A stretch of 64,000 nucleotides of DNA from Nocardia rhamnosiphila NBRC 108938 (GCF_000720425.1 NZ_JOAJ01000009.1:1-64000); one strand, 5' to 3'. Counted from the first letter of the stretch, positions 35,753 through 47,327 are shown. The notes: a model not told the origin generated them from the sequence alone. Translations and numbers: made by a program.

Positions 35753-36862
35753 ATGACGAGCTGGCAGATGGTCGGGCTACTGGGCTGGGTTGCGCTGGCC
35801 GCCGCACTGTTCGAAGTGCTGCGGCACCGGCGCCTGCTCGCACAGACCCGGCAGGCGCTGGACACCGCCGAACGCACGGCAGCGCGGCAGCAACGGGAAC
35901 TCGAGGTCGGCACGGAGCGTTTGCTGATCGCCAGGGAACTGCACGATGTGGTGGGGCACAATCTCTCGCTCATCAATGTGCAGGCCGGGATGGCCCTCCA
36001 GCAGGTGGAGAACAAGTCCGCGAAAGCGGCGGGGACGGTCGCCGAGATCAAAACCACCAGCCGCAACGCGCTCGAGGATGTGCAGGCACTGCGCCACGCG
36101 ATCCAGGCGGTGGGGCCCGCCTCCGGCACACCGGCACCGCCGTCTCGCGACCACGACCCGGCCGAGGACGACGGCGCGCGCGAGCATGCGAAGCGTTCCC
36201 GCCGAGCCGGTTTCGGCCGCCGCGACCGGCCCGGCAGCGACCGGCCGCAACGGAACGGAGCAGGCGCGGGCCGCCCACCGGCCGCCCCGCAAACGCCGTC
36301 CCCGCCCCCTCGCGAACCCGATCCCACCATGTCCGACCTGGACGAACTCCTGCGCAAACCCCGGCTGGCGGGGTTGACGGTGCACATGCGGGTCCTGGGA
36401 ACTCCCGATTCCCTGCCCGCGGCGATCGACGACGCGGCAATTCAGATCGTCCAGGAATCCCTGGCCAATGTCGTACGCCACGCCCCGGGTTCCGAGGCCA
36501 CCGTAACGGTGCGGTACACCGCCGATTCCGTGGATCTGACCGTCGACAACACCCGTCCCAGCGGTAAACCCGAACACACCGGCCCCACCCGTGGGATGGG
36601 GATCATCGCCATGCGGGAGCGCACCCACGCGCTCGGTGGCGCGTTGACCGCCGGCCCCAAACCCAGCGGCGGCTACCGGGTAGCGGCGCGGCTACCGAGC
36701 CGCCCCCTGCGGATCGCGATAGACCCGGATGCGCGGCCGCGGGCCCGTAAAGAACCCGGCGACAACGGCTCTCGCGAACCGGCGGCCCCGGTAGCGGTGA
36801 CCGCCGAGCCACGCGGATCCACCGGGGCCCCGGCCGATCCGGGGACCGCCGCACCCGAGTGA
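35753..36862 (+). CDS. Sensor histidine kinase, NarL/DesK-type, no adjacent regulator
   Basis: A 369-residue kinase with one N-terminal membrane segment (about 5-22) and a coiled linker, then HisKA_3 with the phospho-acceptor His in RELHDVVGHNLSLI. The HATPase has an N-box IVQESLANVVRHAPG and a G-box GMGIIAMRERTHALGG. A roughly 80-residue Pro/Arg-rich insertion lies between the two domains, and the C-tail of about 60 residues is also disordered. No response regulator is encoded nearby, so its partner is unknown. Confidence 0.82.
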   Translation: MTSWQMVGLLGWVALAAALFEVLRHRRLLAQTRQALDTAERTAARQQRELEVGTERLLIARELHDVVGHNLSLINVQAGMALQQVENKSAKAAGTVAEIKTTSRNALEDVQALRHAIQAVGPASGTPAPPSRDHDPAEDDGAREHAKRSRRAGFGRRDRPGSDRPQRNGAGAGRPPAAPQTPSPPPREPDPTMSDLDELLRKPRLAGLTVHMRVLGTPDSLPAAIDDAAIQIVQESLANVVRHAPGSEATVTVRYTADSVDLTVDNTRPSGKPEHTGPTRGMGIIAMRERTHALGGALTAGPKPSGGYRVAARLPSRPLRIAIDPDARPRARKEPGDNGSREPAAPVAVTAEPRGSTGAPADPGTAAPE

Positions 36863-36871
36863 ACCCTCGGT

Positions 36872-37522
36872 TCAGCCCGGGTTCGCGTCGCGGCGCTCCT
36901 GCTCGGTGAACCCGGCCGCGCGCGCCGAGCCCGATGCTCCCGCCGGGGCCTGTAGACGCCGTGAATACGCTCCTGCCGCCCGGAAGACCCCGGCGACACC
37001 GGCCGGGGCCGCCCCGTAGGTGATGGACTGCTGCGGGGCGAAGCCGAGACCGCTCCCGATCTCGACCGCGTCCATATTGGCGCCGAGGAACAGGAAATCC
37101 CAGCTGTAGACGTTCTGCTGCTGTTCGATCAGGGACCGTACGGCGGCATGCGTCCATTCGCGGCTCGAATTCTCGTGCCCGTCGGTGAGGACGACCACGA
37201 TCACGGTGCCGGGCCGCTCGTCCTCCGGCCGGGCCGCCAGTTCGGTACCGAGATCGGTGACCAGTTTGCCGATGGCGTCGTAGAGCGCCGTACCGCCGCG
37301 CGGCCGCAGCACCGGCGGCGGTACCTGATCGATCGGAACGTTCGAATACACGCATTCGTACTCGGTATCGAATTGCGCCAGGGTGACCCGCACGGCTTTC
37401 TCGGCCTGCCGCTGTTCGTCGAAATAGGCGGCCAGCCCGCCCTCGGTATCGGATTTGATGGTCTGCATGGAGCCGGAACGGTCGAGCAGGACCGCGATCG
37501 TGGTCAGGTCCGGATTCGTCAT
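36872..37522 (-). CDS. vWA-domain protein
   Basis: A 216-residue von Willebrand A domain protein. LLDRSGSM is a MIDAS DxSxS motif, with RGGTALYDAIG and VLTDGHENSS as further metal-site elements. The C-tail is Ala/Gly-rich. ATG 37522 has GGGGGTATC upstream. It resembles stand-alone TerY-like vWA proteins. Its job is unknown; convergent with the histidine kinase gene. Confidence 0.82.
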   Translation of the reverse strand: MTNPDLTTIAVLLDRSGSMQTIKSDTEGGLAAYFDEQRQAEKAVRVTLAQFDTEYECVYSNVPIDQVPPPVLRPRGGTALYDAIGKLVTDLGTELAARPEDERPGTVIVVVLTDGHENSSREWTHAAVRSLIEQQQNVYSWDFLFLGANMDAVEIGSGLGFAPQQSITYGAAPAGVAGVFRAAGAYSRRLQAPAGASGSARAAGFTEQERRDANPG

Positions 37523-37623
37523 GGTGATACCCCCGATTCGTATCGAATGAACTGCCCCCACCGTACGCGCGCGCACCGACCGGCATGTCTCGCGACGGGC
37601 AGGCGGCCTCTCACCCACACGAC

Positions 37624-37664
37624 AAGGGCCTGCCCACCGGTGTGGCACCGGTGGGCAGGCCCTT
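37624..37664. terminator. Strong terminator downstream of clpC1
   Basis: A perfect 19-bp stem (37624-37642 with 37646-37664) around a TGG loop; arm AAGGGCCTGCCCACCGGTG. It lies 14 nt after the clpC1 stop (minus strand). Confidence 0.85.
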
Positions 37665-37677
37665 TACCGCGCTGTGG

Positions 37678-40233
<2,556 letters not shown>

Positions 40234-40538
40234 CGCTCCCTCACTCTCCTGCTCCGGACTTTATGGCCGGCTGACGCCGTGGTGTGTCGTGGACAACCGT
40301 CGGCTTCAGCCTGCCATGAAGGCCAGGGGTTGCGGCCCCCGCCTCCCACTCTAGTTGGCAGGGGATTACGCCGCCGCCGCTCCACCCTAAAGATGTGGGC
40401 CCGACGGCAGACCTATTCACTCATAACGCCCTTACCCACCGATTGGTTTCCCACTCCGGTTTTGCCCAGAGCGAACAGGACGACTCCCAGAGCTGGGGAT
40501 ATCCGGTAATCAAGGTGCAGGCGGCCGGGGGACGGCCG
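40234..40538. promoter_or_regulatory. clpC1 promoter region
   Basis: A 305-bp gap without a gene. On the minus strand TAGAGT (40348-40353) is a possible -10, giving a leader of roughly 105 nt that holds an imperfect GGCTTCA/TGAAGGCC hairpin near 40302-40325. A ClgR site might be expected, but I cannot identify one with confidence. Confidence 0.35.
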
Positions 40539-41162
40539 TCACAGATCGCGATCGGTGATCAGACCGCTGCGCATGGCCAGCGCAGCGAGCCGGACCCGCT
40601 TCTGGTTCTGCGGCAGGTCTTCGACGCCGAACTTGGCGAACAGCGCGCGCAGATGGGTCTTGACGGCGTCCACACTGAGGAACAGCTCGTCGGCGATCTG
40701 CTGGTTCGTCGCCGGGGCGGCGAAACCGGCATCCCCTTTGAACGGGCGGCACAGCGCGATGAGCACTCCCCGCTGTGCCTCGGTCAGCGAGCGCACGGTG
40801 GGCATACTCGCGCCGGAGGCGCGGGTGGCGTCGTCGGCGACGCCGTTGAAGTCGTGGAACGACACCAGCGAGGTGCCCACCCGGATACGGTCGCCGGGCA
40901 TCAGCCGGCGGCGGCCGTTGATGCGTTCGCCGTTGACGAACGTGCCGTTACGGGAAAGGCCGTCGTCCACGATGGTCCAGTGCGCGGCGAGGTATTCGAC
41001 GGCGGCGTGCAGCCGCGACACCTCGGCGTCCCAGCGCAGCGCCAGATCGGCACCCGCGGAGCGGCCGATGGTGATCCGCTGCCGATCGGGGCTCAACATC
41101 ACCTCGCGCCTACGGCCTTCGTCATCGGTGAATCGAAGGAACGAACCGACGGATCCGGACAC
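40539..41162 (-). CDS. FHA domain protein with C-terminal HTH
   Basis: A 207-residue two-domain protein. The FHA core (about residues 28-100) has TIGRSAGADLAL, VSRLHA and SRNGTFVNG, the phosphothreonine-binding residues. The C-terminal region (about 122-205) has LTEAQRGVLIALCRPF, then an HTH NQQIADELFLSVDAVKTHLRA like LuxR/SARP-type winged helices. This suggests a Ser/Thr-kinase-responsive DNA-binding protein. Between lsr2 and clpC1, with its own promoter region. Confidence 0.78.
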   Translation of the reverse strand: MSGSVGSFLRFTDDEGRRREVMLSPDRQRITIGRSAGADLALRWDAEVSRLHAAVEYLAAHWTIVDDGLSRNGTFVNGERINGRRRLMPGDRIRVGTSLVSFHDFNGVADDATRASGASMPTVRSLTEAQRGVLIALCRPFKGDAGFAAPATNQQIADELFLSVDAVKTHLRALFAKFGVEDLPQNQKRVRLAALAMRSGLITDRDL

Positions 41163-41308
41163 TGCGCCGATACCTCACCTCTCCATATCGGCAGCAACTG
41201 CCGAACACTGCGGACCTCTTGCACTGCGGCGCACCGGGCCCGGCCGATCACATCTATGGTGCCGGGCAGTCGGCCGCTCGGGCAAGATGGAACGCCGCCG
41301 GGCGCAGC

Positions 41309-41333
41309 GGCCCCGGCGTTCGACGCCGGGGCC
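41309..41333. terminator. Terminator downstream of lsr2
   Basis: GGCCCCGGCGT and ACGCCGGGGCC form a perfect 11-bp stem with a TCG loop, 85 nt after the lsr2 stop in the minus direction. No U run. Confidence 0.65.
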
Positions 41334-41418
41334 AGCGGTAATTCCAAATAGCTATCGAGAAGACCAGCCGTCGGCGTGTTCTGCGAATAATCAGCACGCC
41401 CGACGGTTGAAAGAAGAA

Positions 41419-41778
41419 CTATCCCTTCGCGGCCTTGTTGTACGCGTCGGTGATATCGGCGGAGATACGGCCACGCGCGGAAACCTTGTGACCATTCCGG
41501 CGCGCCCACTCGCGAATAGCCGCGCTTTGTTCGCGATCCATCGTGGCGCGTGCCTTGGTGTTCCCGGAGGCCGCGACAGCGGCCTTCACCCGACGCCGGC
41601 CGCTCACCCGGCGGGCACTGGTCACCCACTGCTCCAACTCGTCCCGAAGCTTCGCTGCATTCGTCGACGACAGGTCGATCTCGTACGACACCCCATCGAT
41701 TGCGAACTCGATGGTCTCGTCCGCGATGGACTCACCGTCGACATCGTCGATCAGGCTAACGGTGACCTTCTTTGCCAT
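41419..41778 (-). CDS. lsr2: Nucleoid-associated protein Lsr2
   Basis: A 119-residue Lsr2. The N-terminal dimerisation domain starts [16 protein letters not shown], and the C-terminal DNA-binding domain has [18 protein letters not shown] with the RGR AT-hook-like minor-groove motif. Lsr2 is the xenogeneic silencer and H-NS analogue of Mycobacteriales. ATG 41778 is chosen by family alignment; an upstream in-frame ATG at 41886 gives a non-conserved extension. Confidence 0.94.
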   Translation of the reverse strand: MAKKVTVSLIDDVDGESIADETIEFAIDGVSYEIDLSSTNAAKLRDELEQWVTSARRVSGRRRVKAAVAASGNTKARATMDREQSAAIREWARRNGHKVSARGRISADITDAYNKAAKG

Positions 41779-41895
41779 GAGATGAACGTCCTCTCGAAAT
41801 CGTGCGGCCCGCAAAATCAGGCCGATTACCCGAGGCAAGAATACCTCGAATTCGGAAAATTCCAAGACGAGCGGCCTGCTATGCAAACCGTTCGC

Positions 41896-43461
41896 TCAAC
41901 GGCCGACCGGCCGCACTATTGGGAACAGTATCGTTTCCCGGATTCCCAATCCGGTGAGCGCCATCAACAACCTATCGATTCCCATACCGGTTCCGGTCGT
42001 CGGCGGCATCCCGTGTTCCATCGCGGCCAGGAAGTCTTCGTCGAGCACCATTGCCTCGTCGTCACCGGCCGCGGCCAGGCGCGCCTGATCGACGAACCGC
42101 TCGCGCTGGATCACCGGATCCACCAACTCCGAATAGCCGGTGGCCAACTCGAAGCCCCGGACATACAGATCCCACTTCTCGGTGACACCGGCCCGCGACC
42201 GGTGCTGCCTGGTCAGCGGGGACGTCTCGACCGGGAAATCGCGGACGAAAGTCGGCACGTACAGCTTGTCGCCGTAGCTGTGCTCCCACAGTTCCTCCAC
42301 CAGTTTGCCGTGGCCGTAGCCCTTCCCTTCGGGAATTTCCAGACCGACCCGATCGGCGAGCTCGAGCAATTCCGGAACAGTTGTTTCCGGAGTGACCTCC
42401 ACCCCTGTCGACTCGGACAACGACGGATACATCTCGACCGTTGTCCACTCACCGCTCAAGTCGTATTCCGAACCGTCGGCAAGTGTGACGACCTGCGTTC
42501 CCAGCGCTTCCTGGGCGACTTCCTGGATCAATTCCCGGATCATACGTGCGGAGTCGTCGTAGGTTCCGTACGCCTGATAAGTTTCGAGCATCGCGAACTC
42601 GGGCGAATGGGTGGAATCGGCACCTTCGTTACGGAAGTTGCGATTGATCTCGAAGACGCGCTCGAGCCCGCCGACCACGCAGCGCTTCAGAAACAATTCC
42701 GGAGCAATGCGCAGGTAGAGATCCATATCGAGCGCATTGGAGTGGGTGCGGAAGGGCCGGGCGGCCGCGCCGCCGTGCAGCGTCTGCAGCATCGGCGTCT
42801 CGACCTCGAGAAAATCACGGCGTTCCAGCGCGTTGCGCAGCGCGCGCACGACCGCCACCCGGGTACGGGCCGTCCGGCGGGCCTCCGGGCGCACGATCAG
42901 ATCGACATAGCGCTGCCGGACCCGCGCTTCCTCGCCCATCTCCTTATGCGCTACCGGGAGCGGACGCAGTGCCTTCGCGGCCATGGACCAGGAATCGGCC
43001 ATGACACTCAATTCACCCGTACGCGACGAGATGACCTCACCGTGCACGAAAACCATATCGCCGAGATCCACATCGGCCTTCCACGCCGCCAGCGCGTCCG
43101 CACCGACACCGTTCAGGCTCACCATGGCCTGCAAAGTGGTGCCGTCGCCCTCCTGCAGCTGAGCGAAGCACAATTTGCCGGTATTTCGCATGAAGATGAC
43201 CCGGCCGGCCACACCGACGATCCGGCCGGTCGCGGTATCGGCCGCGAGATCCGGATAGGCGGCCCGGATTTCGGCCAGGCCATGGGTGCGCGGCACCGAA
43301 ACGGGATAGGCCTCCCCGCCCGACTCGAGCAGCCGCTCCCGCTTCTCCCGGCGGATCCGCATCTGCTCGGGGACGTCGTCGACCTCCACAGAGCGGCTGG
43401 ATCGCCCCGCGGGAACAACGCCCGCGGAGCCGCCGGATGACGAGATGTTCGGGTTGCTCAC
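41896..43461 (-). CDS. lysS: Lysyl-tRNA synthetase (class II)
   Basis: A 521-residue LysRS. An OB-fold anticodon domain ([19 protein letters not shown]) precedes motif 2 ([18 protein letters not shown]) and motif 3 ([19 protein letters not shown]). The GTG at 43461 is the likely start; about 40 N-terminal residues are low complexity. The segment linking motif 2 to the C-terminal catalytic part looks slightly longer than in E. coli. Follows the rhodanese gene after 197 bp, on the same strand. Confidence 0.92.
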   Translation of the reverse strand: MSNPNISSSGGSAGVVPAGRSSRSVEVDDVPEQMRIRREKRERLLESGGEAYPVSVPRTHGLAEIRAAYPDLAADTATGRIVGVAGRVIFMRNTGKLCFAQLQEGDGTTLQAMVSLNGVGADALAAWKADVDLGDMVFVHGEVISSRTGELSVMADSWSMAAKALRPLPVAHKEMGEEARVRQRYVDLIVRPEARRTARTRVAVVRALRNALERRDFLEVETPMLQTLHGGAAARPFRTHSNALDMDLYLRIAPELFLKRCVVGGLERVFEINRNFRNEGADSTHSPEFAMLETYQAYGTYDDSARMIRELIQEVAQEALGTQVVTLADGSEYDLSGEWTTVEMYPSLSESTGVEVTPETTVPELLELADRVGLEIPEGKGYGHGKLVEELWEHSYGDKLYVPTFVRDFPVETSPLTRQHRSRAGVTEKWDLYVRGFELATGYSELVDPVIQRERFVDQARLAAAGDDEAMVLDEDFLAAMEHGMPPTTGTGMGIDRLLMALTGLGIRETILFPIVRPVGR

Positions 43462-43556
43462 AGCGAACCACCCTAGCGTGCACCGCAAATCGATTCGTCA
43501 TCCGCCCGCCCCAACCGCGCGATATGGAATCACTTGTGGAAGGCGCGGCAGGGCGG

Positions 43557-43599
43557 CCCGGGAGAAATAGACCATTTGGTTGCTTAGAATTTTCCCGGG
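43557..43599. terminator. Inverted repeat between rhodanese and lysS
   Basis: CCCGGGA (43557-43563) and TCCCGGG-type arm (43593-43599) flank an AT-rich loop, extended by GAAA/TTTT pairing. It lies 60 nt after the rhodanese stop and may end the cysteine-dioxygenase transcript, or act as a leader element for lysS. Confidence 0.4.
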
Positions 43600-43658
43600 G
43601 CGCCGACGCACAGCGGAAATGTATTGTCGTCCGGCCGCATTCGGCCGAGGACAACAAT

Positions 43659-44090
43659 TCAGAGAACGGCGAGCGAACGAACTTCCCTGGTGAAGTGCGC
43701 GGCACCGGTGGCCACCGATCGCATACCGGCGGCTTCCAGCGCCTTGTATCCGCCGACCAGATCGGTCGCGCGATGCAACCCCAATTGGCGCAACGACGCC
43801 GCGGCGAGGCTGGAGGTGTAGCCCTCCGAGCAGACCACCACCCACTCGACATCGTGATCGGTGGCCAGGGCCAGGCGCGCCGAGCTGCTGGGATCGAGCC
43901 GCCACTCGAGCACATTCCGTTCGATGACCAGGGCTCCGGGCAGTGCCCCTTCCCTGGCCCGCTGCGCCGCGGGCCGGATATCCACCAGAATCGCCCCGCG
44001 GGCGAGCGCGGCGGGCAGTTCTACGGGATGGATCCGCCGCAACTGCGCGCGGGCCTGGTCCAGCATCTGATCAATGGTCAGTCGCGACAT
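43659..44090 (-). CDS. Rhodanese-like sulfurtransferase
   Basis: A 143-residue single rhodanese domain: LVDIRPAAQRAREGALPGA, then active-site loop VVCSEGYTSSLAAASL with the catalytic Cys, and a VGGYKALEAAG end. Rhodaneses move sulfane sulfur. It overlaps the cysteine dioxygenase stop by one base, so the pair is coupled; together they suggest handling of excess cysteine and its sulfane products. Confidence 0.88.
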   Translation of the reverse strand: MSRLTIDQMLDQARAQLRRIHPVELPAALARGAILVDIRPAAQRAREGALPGALVIERNVLEWRLDPSSSARLALATDHDVEWVVVCSEGYTSSLAAASLRQLGLHRATDLVGGYKALEAAGMRSVATGAAHFTREVRSLAVL

Positions 44091-44716
44091 CAGAGGTCAC
44101 CTTCGGGCTGGTCGGTGAGAACGGTGTGGGTACGCCGCAGGCTGCCGTGTCCGGTCACTTCGTAATAGGACATGGCGGTGAGCGGCGGCGAGTAGGCGTG
44201 CACGCTCAAGGTGGGGTCCAGCGGTCCGGTACCGGACAGGCCCGATACCGCGATCCGGTCGGGGGCGCGCACGACATCGTGCACCCAGCCGATGGGGAAC
44301 GCGGCCTGATCGCCGGCGGCCAGCACCCGGTGACGCAATTCGGTACCGTTCCAACGGTATTCGGCCAGCGCCCCGCTGAGCACGGTGAGCGCGCCGAGCG
44401 AGCCGGCGTGATCGTGCAGTTTCGTGGATTTGTCCGGGGTCCAGCTGATCAGCCAGACATCGACCTCGTCGTCGGCGACCAGGCGGGTGGCCCAGCGGTC
44501 GACCGCCGGCCACAGACCGTCCGCGGGAAGCAGATGGTCGTACCGTCCGGCGAGCACGTCCTCACCGGTCTCGTCGGTCAGGCGGAGCAGATCCGCCGGG
44601 CGCAGCCGCGTCGGCAGGGCCGGGGCGATCGGACGATCAGGAATCGGATTCGCGGCCGCGGCGGGATTATCGCGGGCCGGCCGACGCACTACGGACGAGA
44701 GAACAGGCGAATGCAT
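44090..44716 (-). CDS. Cysteine dioxygenase (cupin)
   Basis: A 208-residue type I cysteine dioxygenase. The iron His pair is in KSTKLHDHAGSLGAL and the third His in GWVHDVVRAP; RW-type residues fit the family. It oxidises cysteine to cysteine sulfinate. ATG 44716 has GGAG nine nt upstream. It is preceded by a short Cys-codon leader with alternative hairpins and coupled to the rhodanese gene. Confidence 0.88.
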   Translation of the reverse strand: MHSPVLSSVVRRPARDNPAAAANPIPDRPIAPALPTRLRPADLLRLTDETGEDVLAGRYDHLLPADGLWPAVDRWATRLVADDEVDVWLISWTPDKSTKLHDHAGSLGALTVLSGALAEYRWNGTELRHRVLAAGDQAAFPIGWVHDVVRAPDRIAVSGLSGTGPLDPTLSVHAYSPPLTAMSYYEVTGHGSLRRTHTVLTDQPEGDL

Positions 44717-44730
44717 AAGCGCATCTCCAG

Positions 44731-44812
44731 GAAGTAAAGAAACGGTCGAGGACTGCAGAATGCCTCGAACGGTCGAGGCGAATCAGCCTCGACAACACTC
44801 CTGGGTACGCAT
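44731..44812 (-). promoter_or_regulatory. Candidate cysteine attenuator ahead of cysteine dioxygenase
   Basis: Four segments in the minus-strand transcript can pair in two exclusive ways: CGAGGC (44786-44791), GCCTCGA (44773-44779), TCGAGGC (44762-44768) and CCTCGA (44746-44751). Pairing 1:2 allows 3:4, which is followed by TTTCTTTACTT (44732-44742), like a terminator; pairing 2:3 prevents it. Segment 1 overlaps the Cys-leader's last codons, so ribosome position could choose the fold. Confidence 0.55.
44783..44812 (-). CDS. Leader peptide MRTQECCRG
   Basis: A nine-codon ORF, ATG to TGA, encoding MRTQECCRG, with two adjacent Cys codons (TGT TGT) three codons before the stop. There is no strong ribosome site; TAAGCT about 19 nt upstream of the ATG may be a -10, giving a very short 5' leader. 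Poly-Cys leader ORFs that sense cysteine are known upstream of sulfur genes in mycobacteria, so by analogy this one could regulate the cysteine dioxygenase operon. Confidence 0.55.
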   Translation of the reverse strand: MRTQECCRG

Positions 44813-44901
44813 GCGGTTCAGCACACGGTGAGCTTAGCAAGCCGGCGTCGGCTCGGCCACATTCGAATCAGCGGAATACGTCACAGGCTCGGACGGCGGT
44901 A

Positions 44902-45696
44902 TCAGCCACGAGCGCGGCGCTGATTGCGTTCGAAGACCAGCCGCAGACCGGTGATCGTCAGATGGGGCTCGTGGTGCTCGATGGTCTCTGATTCATCGAT
45001 GATCAGCGGAGCCGCCGCACCGGTGGCCACCACCGCGACCCCCGCATCGGCGAAACCGTCGATATCGTCCCGGATACGATCGACCAGCCCGTCCACCAGG
45101 CCGGCGAAACCGAAGATCGCCCCGGACTGGATGCATTCGACGCTGTTCTTACCCACCACCGACCGGGGCCTGCTCAACTCCACCCGGCGCAACGCGGTCC
45201 GCTCGGTCAGCGCCTCGGTCGCGGTCTCCACCCCCGGTGCGATCACACCGCCGAGAAACTCCCCCTTCGCCGATACGAGATCGACGCAGATCGACACACC
45301 GAAATCCACCACGATCGCGGCGCCACCGAACTGATGATGGGCGGCGAGACTGTTCACTATCCGGTCCGCGCCGACCTCTTTCGGATTGTCCACCAGCAGC
45401 GGAATACCGGTCCGGACGCCCGGTTCCACCAGCACATGCGGTACGTGCTGCCAGTACCGATCCAGCATGAAGCGCAGCTCGCGCAATACCGGCGGCACCG
45501 TCGACAGACCTGCCACCCCGGTCACCGCATCGAGATCGGGGCCCACCAGCCCGCGCAGACTCATCGCGAACTCGTCGGCGGTATGCAACGGATTCGTATG
45601 GATCCGCCAATGCCGGACCAATTCGGCCTGCGATCCGGAACCCGCGGTCAGCCCGACCACCGTGCTGGTCGTACGGACATCGATGGTCAGGAGCAT
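44902..45696 (-). CDS. coaX: Type III pantothenate kinase
   Basis: A 264-residue CoaX. It has the N-terminal ASKHA motif [16 protein letters not shown], the substrate loop [25 protein letters not shown] and [11 protein letters not shown] with the second phosphate loop. In the first motif the usual Asn (D-x-x-N-T) is Thr, a possible effect on ATP binding. It phosphorylates pantothenate at the start of CoA synthesis. It follows panD by 15 bp, so precursor synthesis and use are linked. Confidence 0.9.
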   Translation of the reverse strand: MLLTIDVRTTSTVVGLTAGSGSQAELVRHWRIHTNPLHTADEFAMSLRGLVGPDLDAVTGVAGLSTVPPVLRELRFMLDRYWQHVPHVLVEPGVRTGIPLLVDNPKEVGADRIVNSLAAHHQFGGAAIVVDFGVSICVDLVSAKGEFLGGVIAPGVETATEALTERTALRRVELSRPRSVVGKNSVECIQSGAIFGFAGLVDGLVDRIRDDIDGFADAGVAVVATGAAAPLIIDESETIEHHEPHLTITGLRLVFERNQRRARG

Positions 45697-45711
45697 GCGG
45701 TCACCGCGCCG

Positions 45712-46131
45712 TCAGACGAAGGTCAGGTTGCGCGGGCTGATCAGATCCGAGCCCGCCGGCGCGTGCGCCGGATCCGAGCCCAGCTCGACCGGACGATTAC
45801 GGTCATCGACGAACACGACCTTCGGGTCGTACTCGCGCAGCTCGGCCTCGTCCATCATGCCGTAGGCAATGAGAATGACCAGGTCACCAGGGTTGACCAG
45901 ATGAGCCGCGGCACCATTGATACCGATCACCCCGGACCCGCGCTCGCCCGCGATCACATAGGTTTCGAGACGGGCTCCGTTATCGATGTCGACAATGCAG
46001 ACCTGCTCACCCTCGAGCAGATCGGCCGCATCGAGAAGATCCTGATCAATGGTCACCGACCCGACATAGTGCAGATCGGCATGGGTCACGGTGGCCCGGT
46101 GGATCTTCGATTTCATCATGGTGCGCAACAT
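45712..46131 (-). CDS. panD: Aspartate 1-decarboxylase PanD
   Basis: A 139-residue pyruvoyl enzyme. The self-cleavage site is YVGSVTID (Gly-Ser) near residue 24, and [17 protein letters not shown] is the conserved active-site end. It makes beta-alanine for pantothenate. Two adjacent ATGs (46134 and 46131) are possible with AAAGG upstream. Confidence 0.93.
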   Translation of the reverse strand: MLRTMMKSKIHRATVTHADLHYVGSVTIDQDLLDAADLLEGEQVCIVDIDNGARLETYVIAGERGSGVIGINGAAAHLVNPGDLVILIAYGMMDEAELREYDPKVVFVDDRNRPVELGSDPAHAPAGSDLISPRNLTFV

Positions 46132-46225
46132 CATCGTCGCCTTTCTGTATTGATGGCCGACCGTCCGGAGTAGACGAAAGGTGTGAACGGGCGTGCGCCT
46201 CGATCGGATCGGGCGGACAGCGGGT

Positions 46226-47191
46226 TCACTGGGCTCTCGTCCCGTTCGGGCCGCTCGGCACGGGCCGCCGAGAGTCGGGGGTCACCAGGTCGGCGTCGGG
46301 GTGGCCGTCGAGCGGGGCTCCCAATCGGACGGGAGCGTTGTCGATCAGCCGGGTGGTGCCGACGCGGGCCGCGATGAGCAGCCGGGCGTTGCCGGATTCC
46401 GGGGCGGGACCCAGGTCGGCGGCGCGCAGTTCGAGATAGTCCAGTTCGATCTCGGGGGCGGCGGCCAGGACCGCGTGCGCGGCCTCCAGGACGGCGTCCG
46501 CGCCGGCCGCCCCGGACCGCGCGCCGGCCAGTAGCGCGGCGGACAGCGTGGTCGCGAGCTCGCGCCGGCCGGGATCGAGGTAGCGGTTACGCGAGGAGAG
46601 CGCCAGGCCGTCGGATTCGCGCACGGTCGGCACCGCGACGATCTTCACGTCGAAGTTCAGATCGCGGACCATCTGGCGGATCAGCGTGAGCTGCTGGTAG
46701 TCCTTCTCACCGAAGAATGCCTCGTGCGGGTGCACGATCTGCAGCAGTTTGGCCACCACGGTGAGCATCCCGGCGAAATGGGTCGGCCGGGAGGCGCCCT
46801 CGAGGTCGGCGCCGACCGGTCCGGGCTGCACGGTCGTCCGCGGGCCCTCGGGATACATATCCGCCGCGCTCGGCGCGAAGACCAGGTCCACTCCCTCGCC
46901 GCGCAGCAACTCCACGTCGGCATCGAGGGTGCGGGGGTAGCTGTCCAGGTCCTCGCCGGCGCCGAACTGCAGCGGGTTGACGAAGACGGACACCACCACG
47001 ATCTGGTTGGTCCGTTTGGCACGGCGCACCAGTTCGAGATGGCCTTCGTGCAGGGCACCCATGGTGGGAACCAGGCCGACGGTGCGGCCGGTACCGCGCA
47101 GCGCGCGAACGACTTTGCCGAGCACGGCCGGATCGTGCTGCACAGTGAGCTCGCCGGCACGGTACGCACCGCGCAGGGACGGGTTCGTCAT
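46226..47191 (-). CDS. panC: Pantothenate synthetase PanC
   Basis: A 321-residue enzyme with [18 protein letters not shown] (HIGH-like), [31 protein letters not shown] and [13 protein letters not shown]. It condenses pantoate and beta-alanine with ATP. The ATG at 47191 has GAAGGAGG nine nt upstream, and overlaps the stop of micro-ORF 2 by an ATGA junction. The frame is also open upstream to 47263 through the micro-ORF, but the SD and coupling favour 47191. Confidence 0.93.
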   Translation of the reverse strand: MTNPSLRGAYRAGELTVQHDPAVLGKVVRALRGTGRTVGLVPTMGALHEGHLELVRRAKRTNQIVVVSVFVNPLQFGAGEDLDSYPRTLDADVELLRGEGVDLVFAPSAADMYPEGPRTTVQPGPVGADLEGASRPTHFAGMLTVVAKLLQIVHPHEAFFGEKDYQQLTLIRQMVRDLNFDVKIVAVPTVRESDGLALSSRNRYLDPGRRELATTLSAALLAGARSGAAGADAVLEAAHAVLAAAPEIELDYLELRAADLGPAPESGNARLLIAARVGTTRLIDNAPVRLGAPLDGHPDADLVTPDSRRPVPSGPNGTRAQ

Positions 47192-47259
47192 AGAGCCTCC
47201 TTCGAAGCCGATACCTGGAATCCACGGAGACCGCAGCAAAGGCGAAGATGCCGCCTCAT
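47188..47259 (-). CDS. Coupled micro-ORF 2 (23 aa) upstream of panC
   Basis: Encodes 23 residues beginning [16 protein letters not shown]. Its ATG overlaps the stop of micro-ORF 1 (GGATGAGG) and its own TGA overlaps the panC ATG (CTATGACG). A GAAGGAGG site inside its end serves panC. It is paralogous to micro-ORF 1: over the first 16 codons four differences are synonymous and four change the residue (Y/H, R/C, R/G, S/F). Whether the peptide or only the coupling matters is unknown. Confidence 0.6.
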   Translation of the reverse strand: MRRHLRLCCGLRGFQVSASKEAL

Positions 47260-47327
47260 CCAACCTCCCCCGAAAGCAGTACCTGGGATCGGCGGAGGCC
47301 GCAGCGAAGGCGGAGGTATCGCCTCAT
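47256..47327 (-). CDS. Coupled micro-ORF 1 (23 aa) after the DUF2520 gene
   Basis: Encodes 23 residues beginning [16 protein letters not shown]. Its ATG overlaps the TGA of the DUF2520 dehydrogenase (CAATGAGG), and its TGA overlaps the ATG of micro-ORF 2. GGGGGAGG near its 3' end acts as ribosome site for the next ORF. So DUF2520, micro-ORF 1, micro-ORF 2 and panC form an unbroken chain of 4-bp overlaps. Confidence 0.6.
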   Translation of the reverse strand: MRRYLRLRCGLRRSQVLLSGEVG

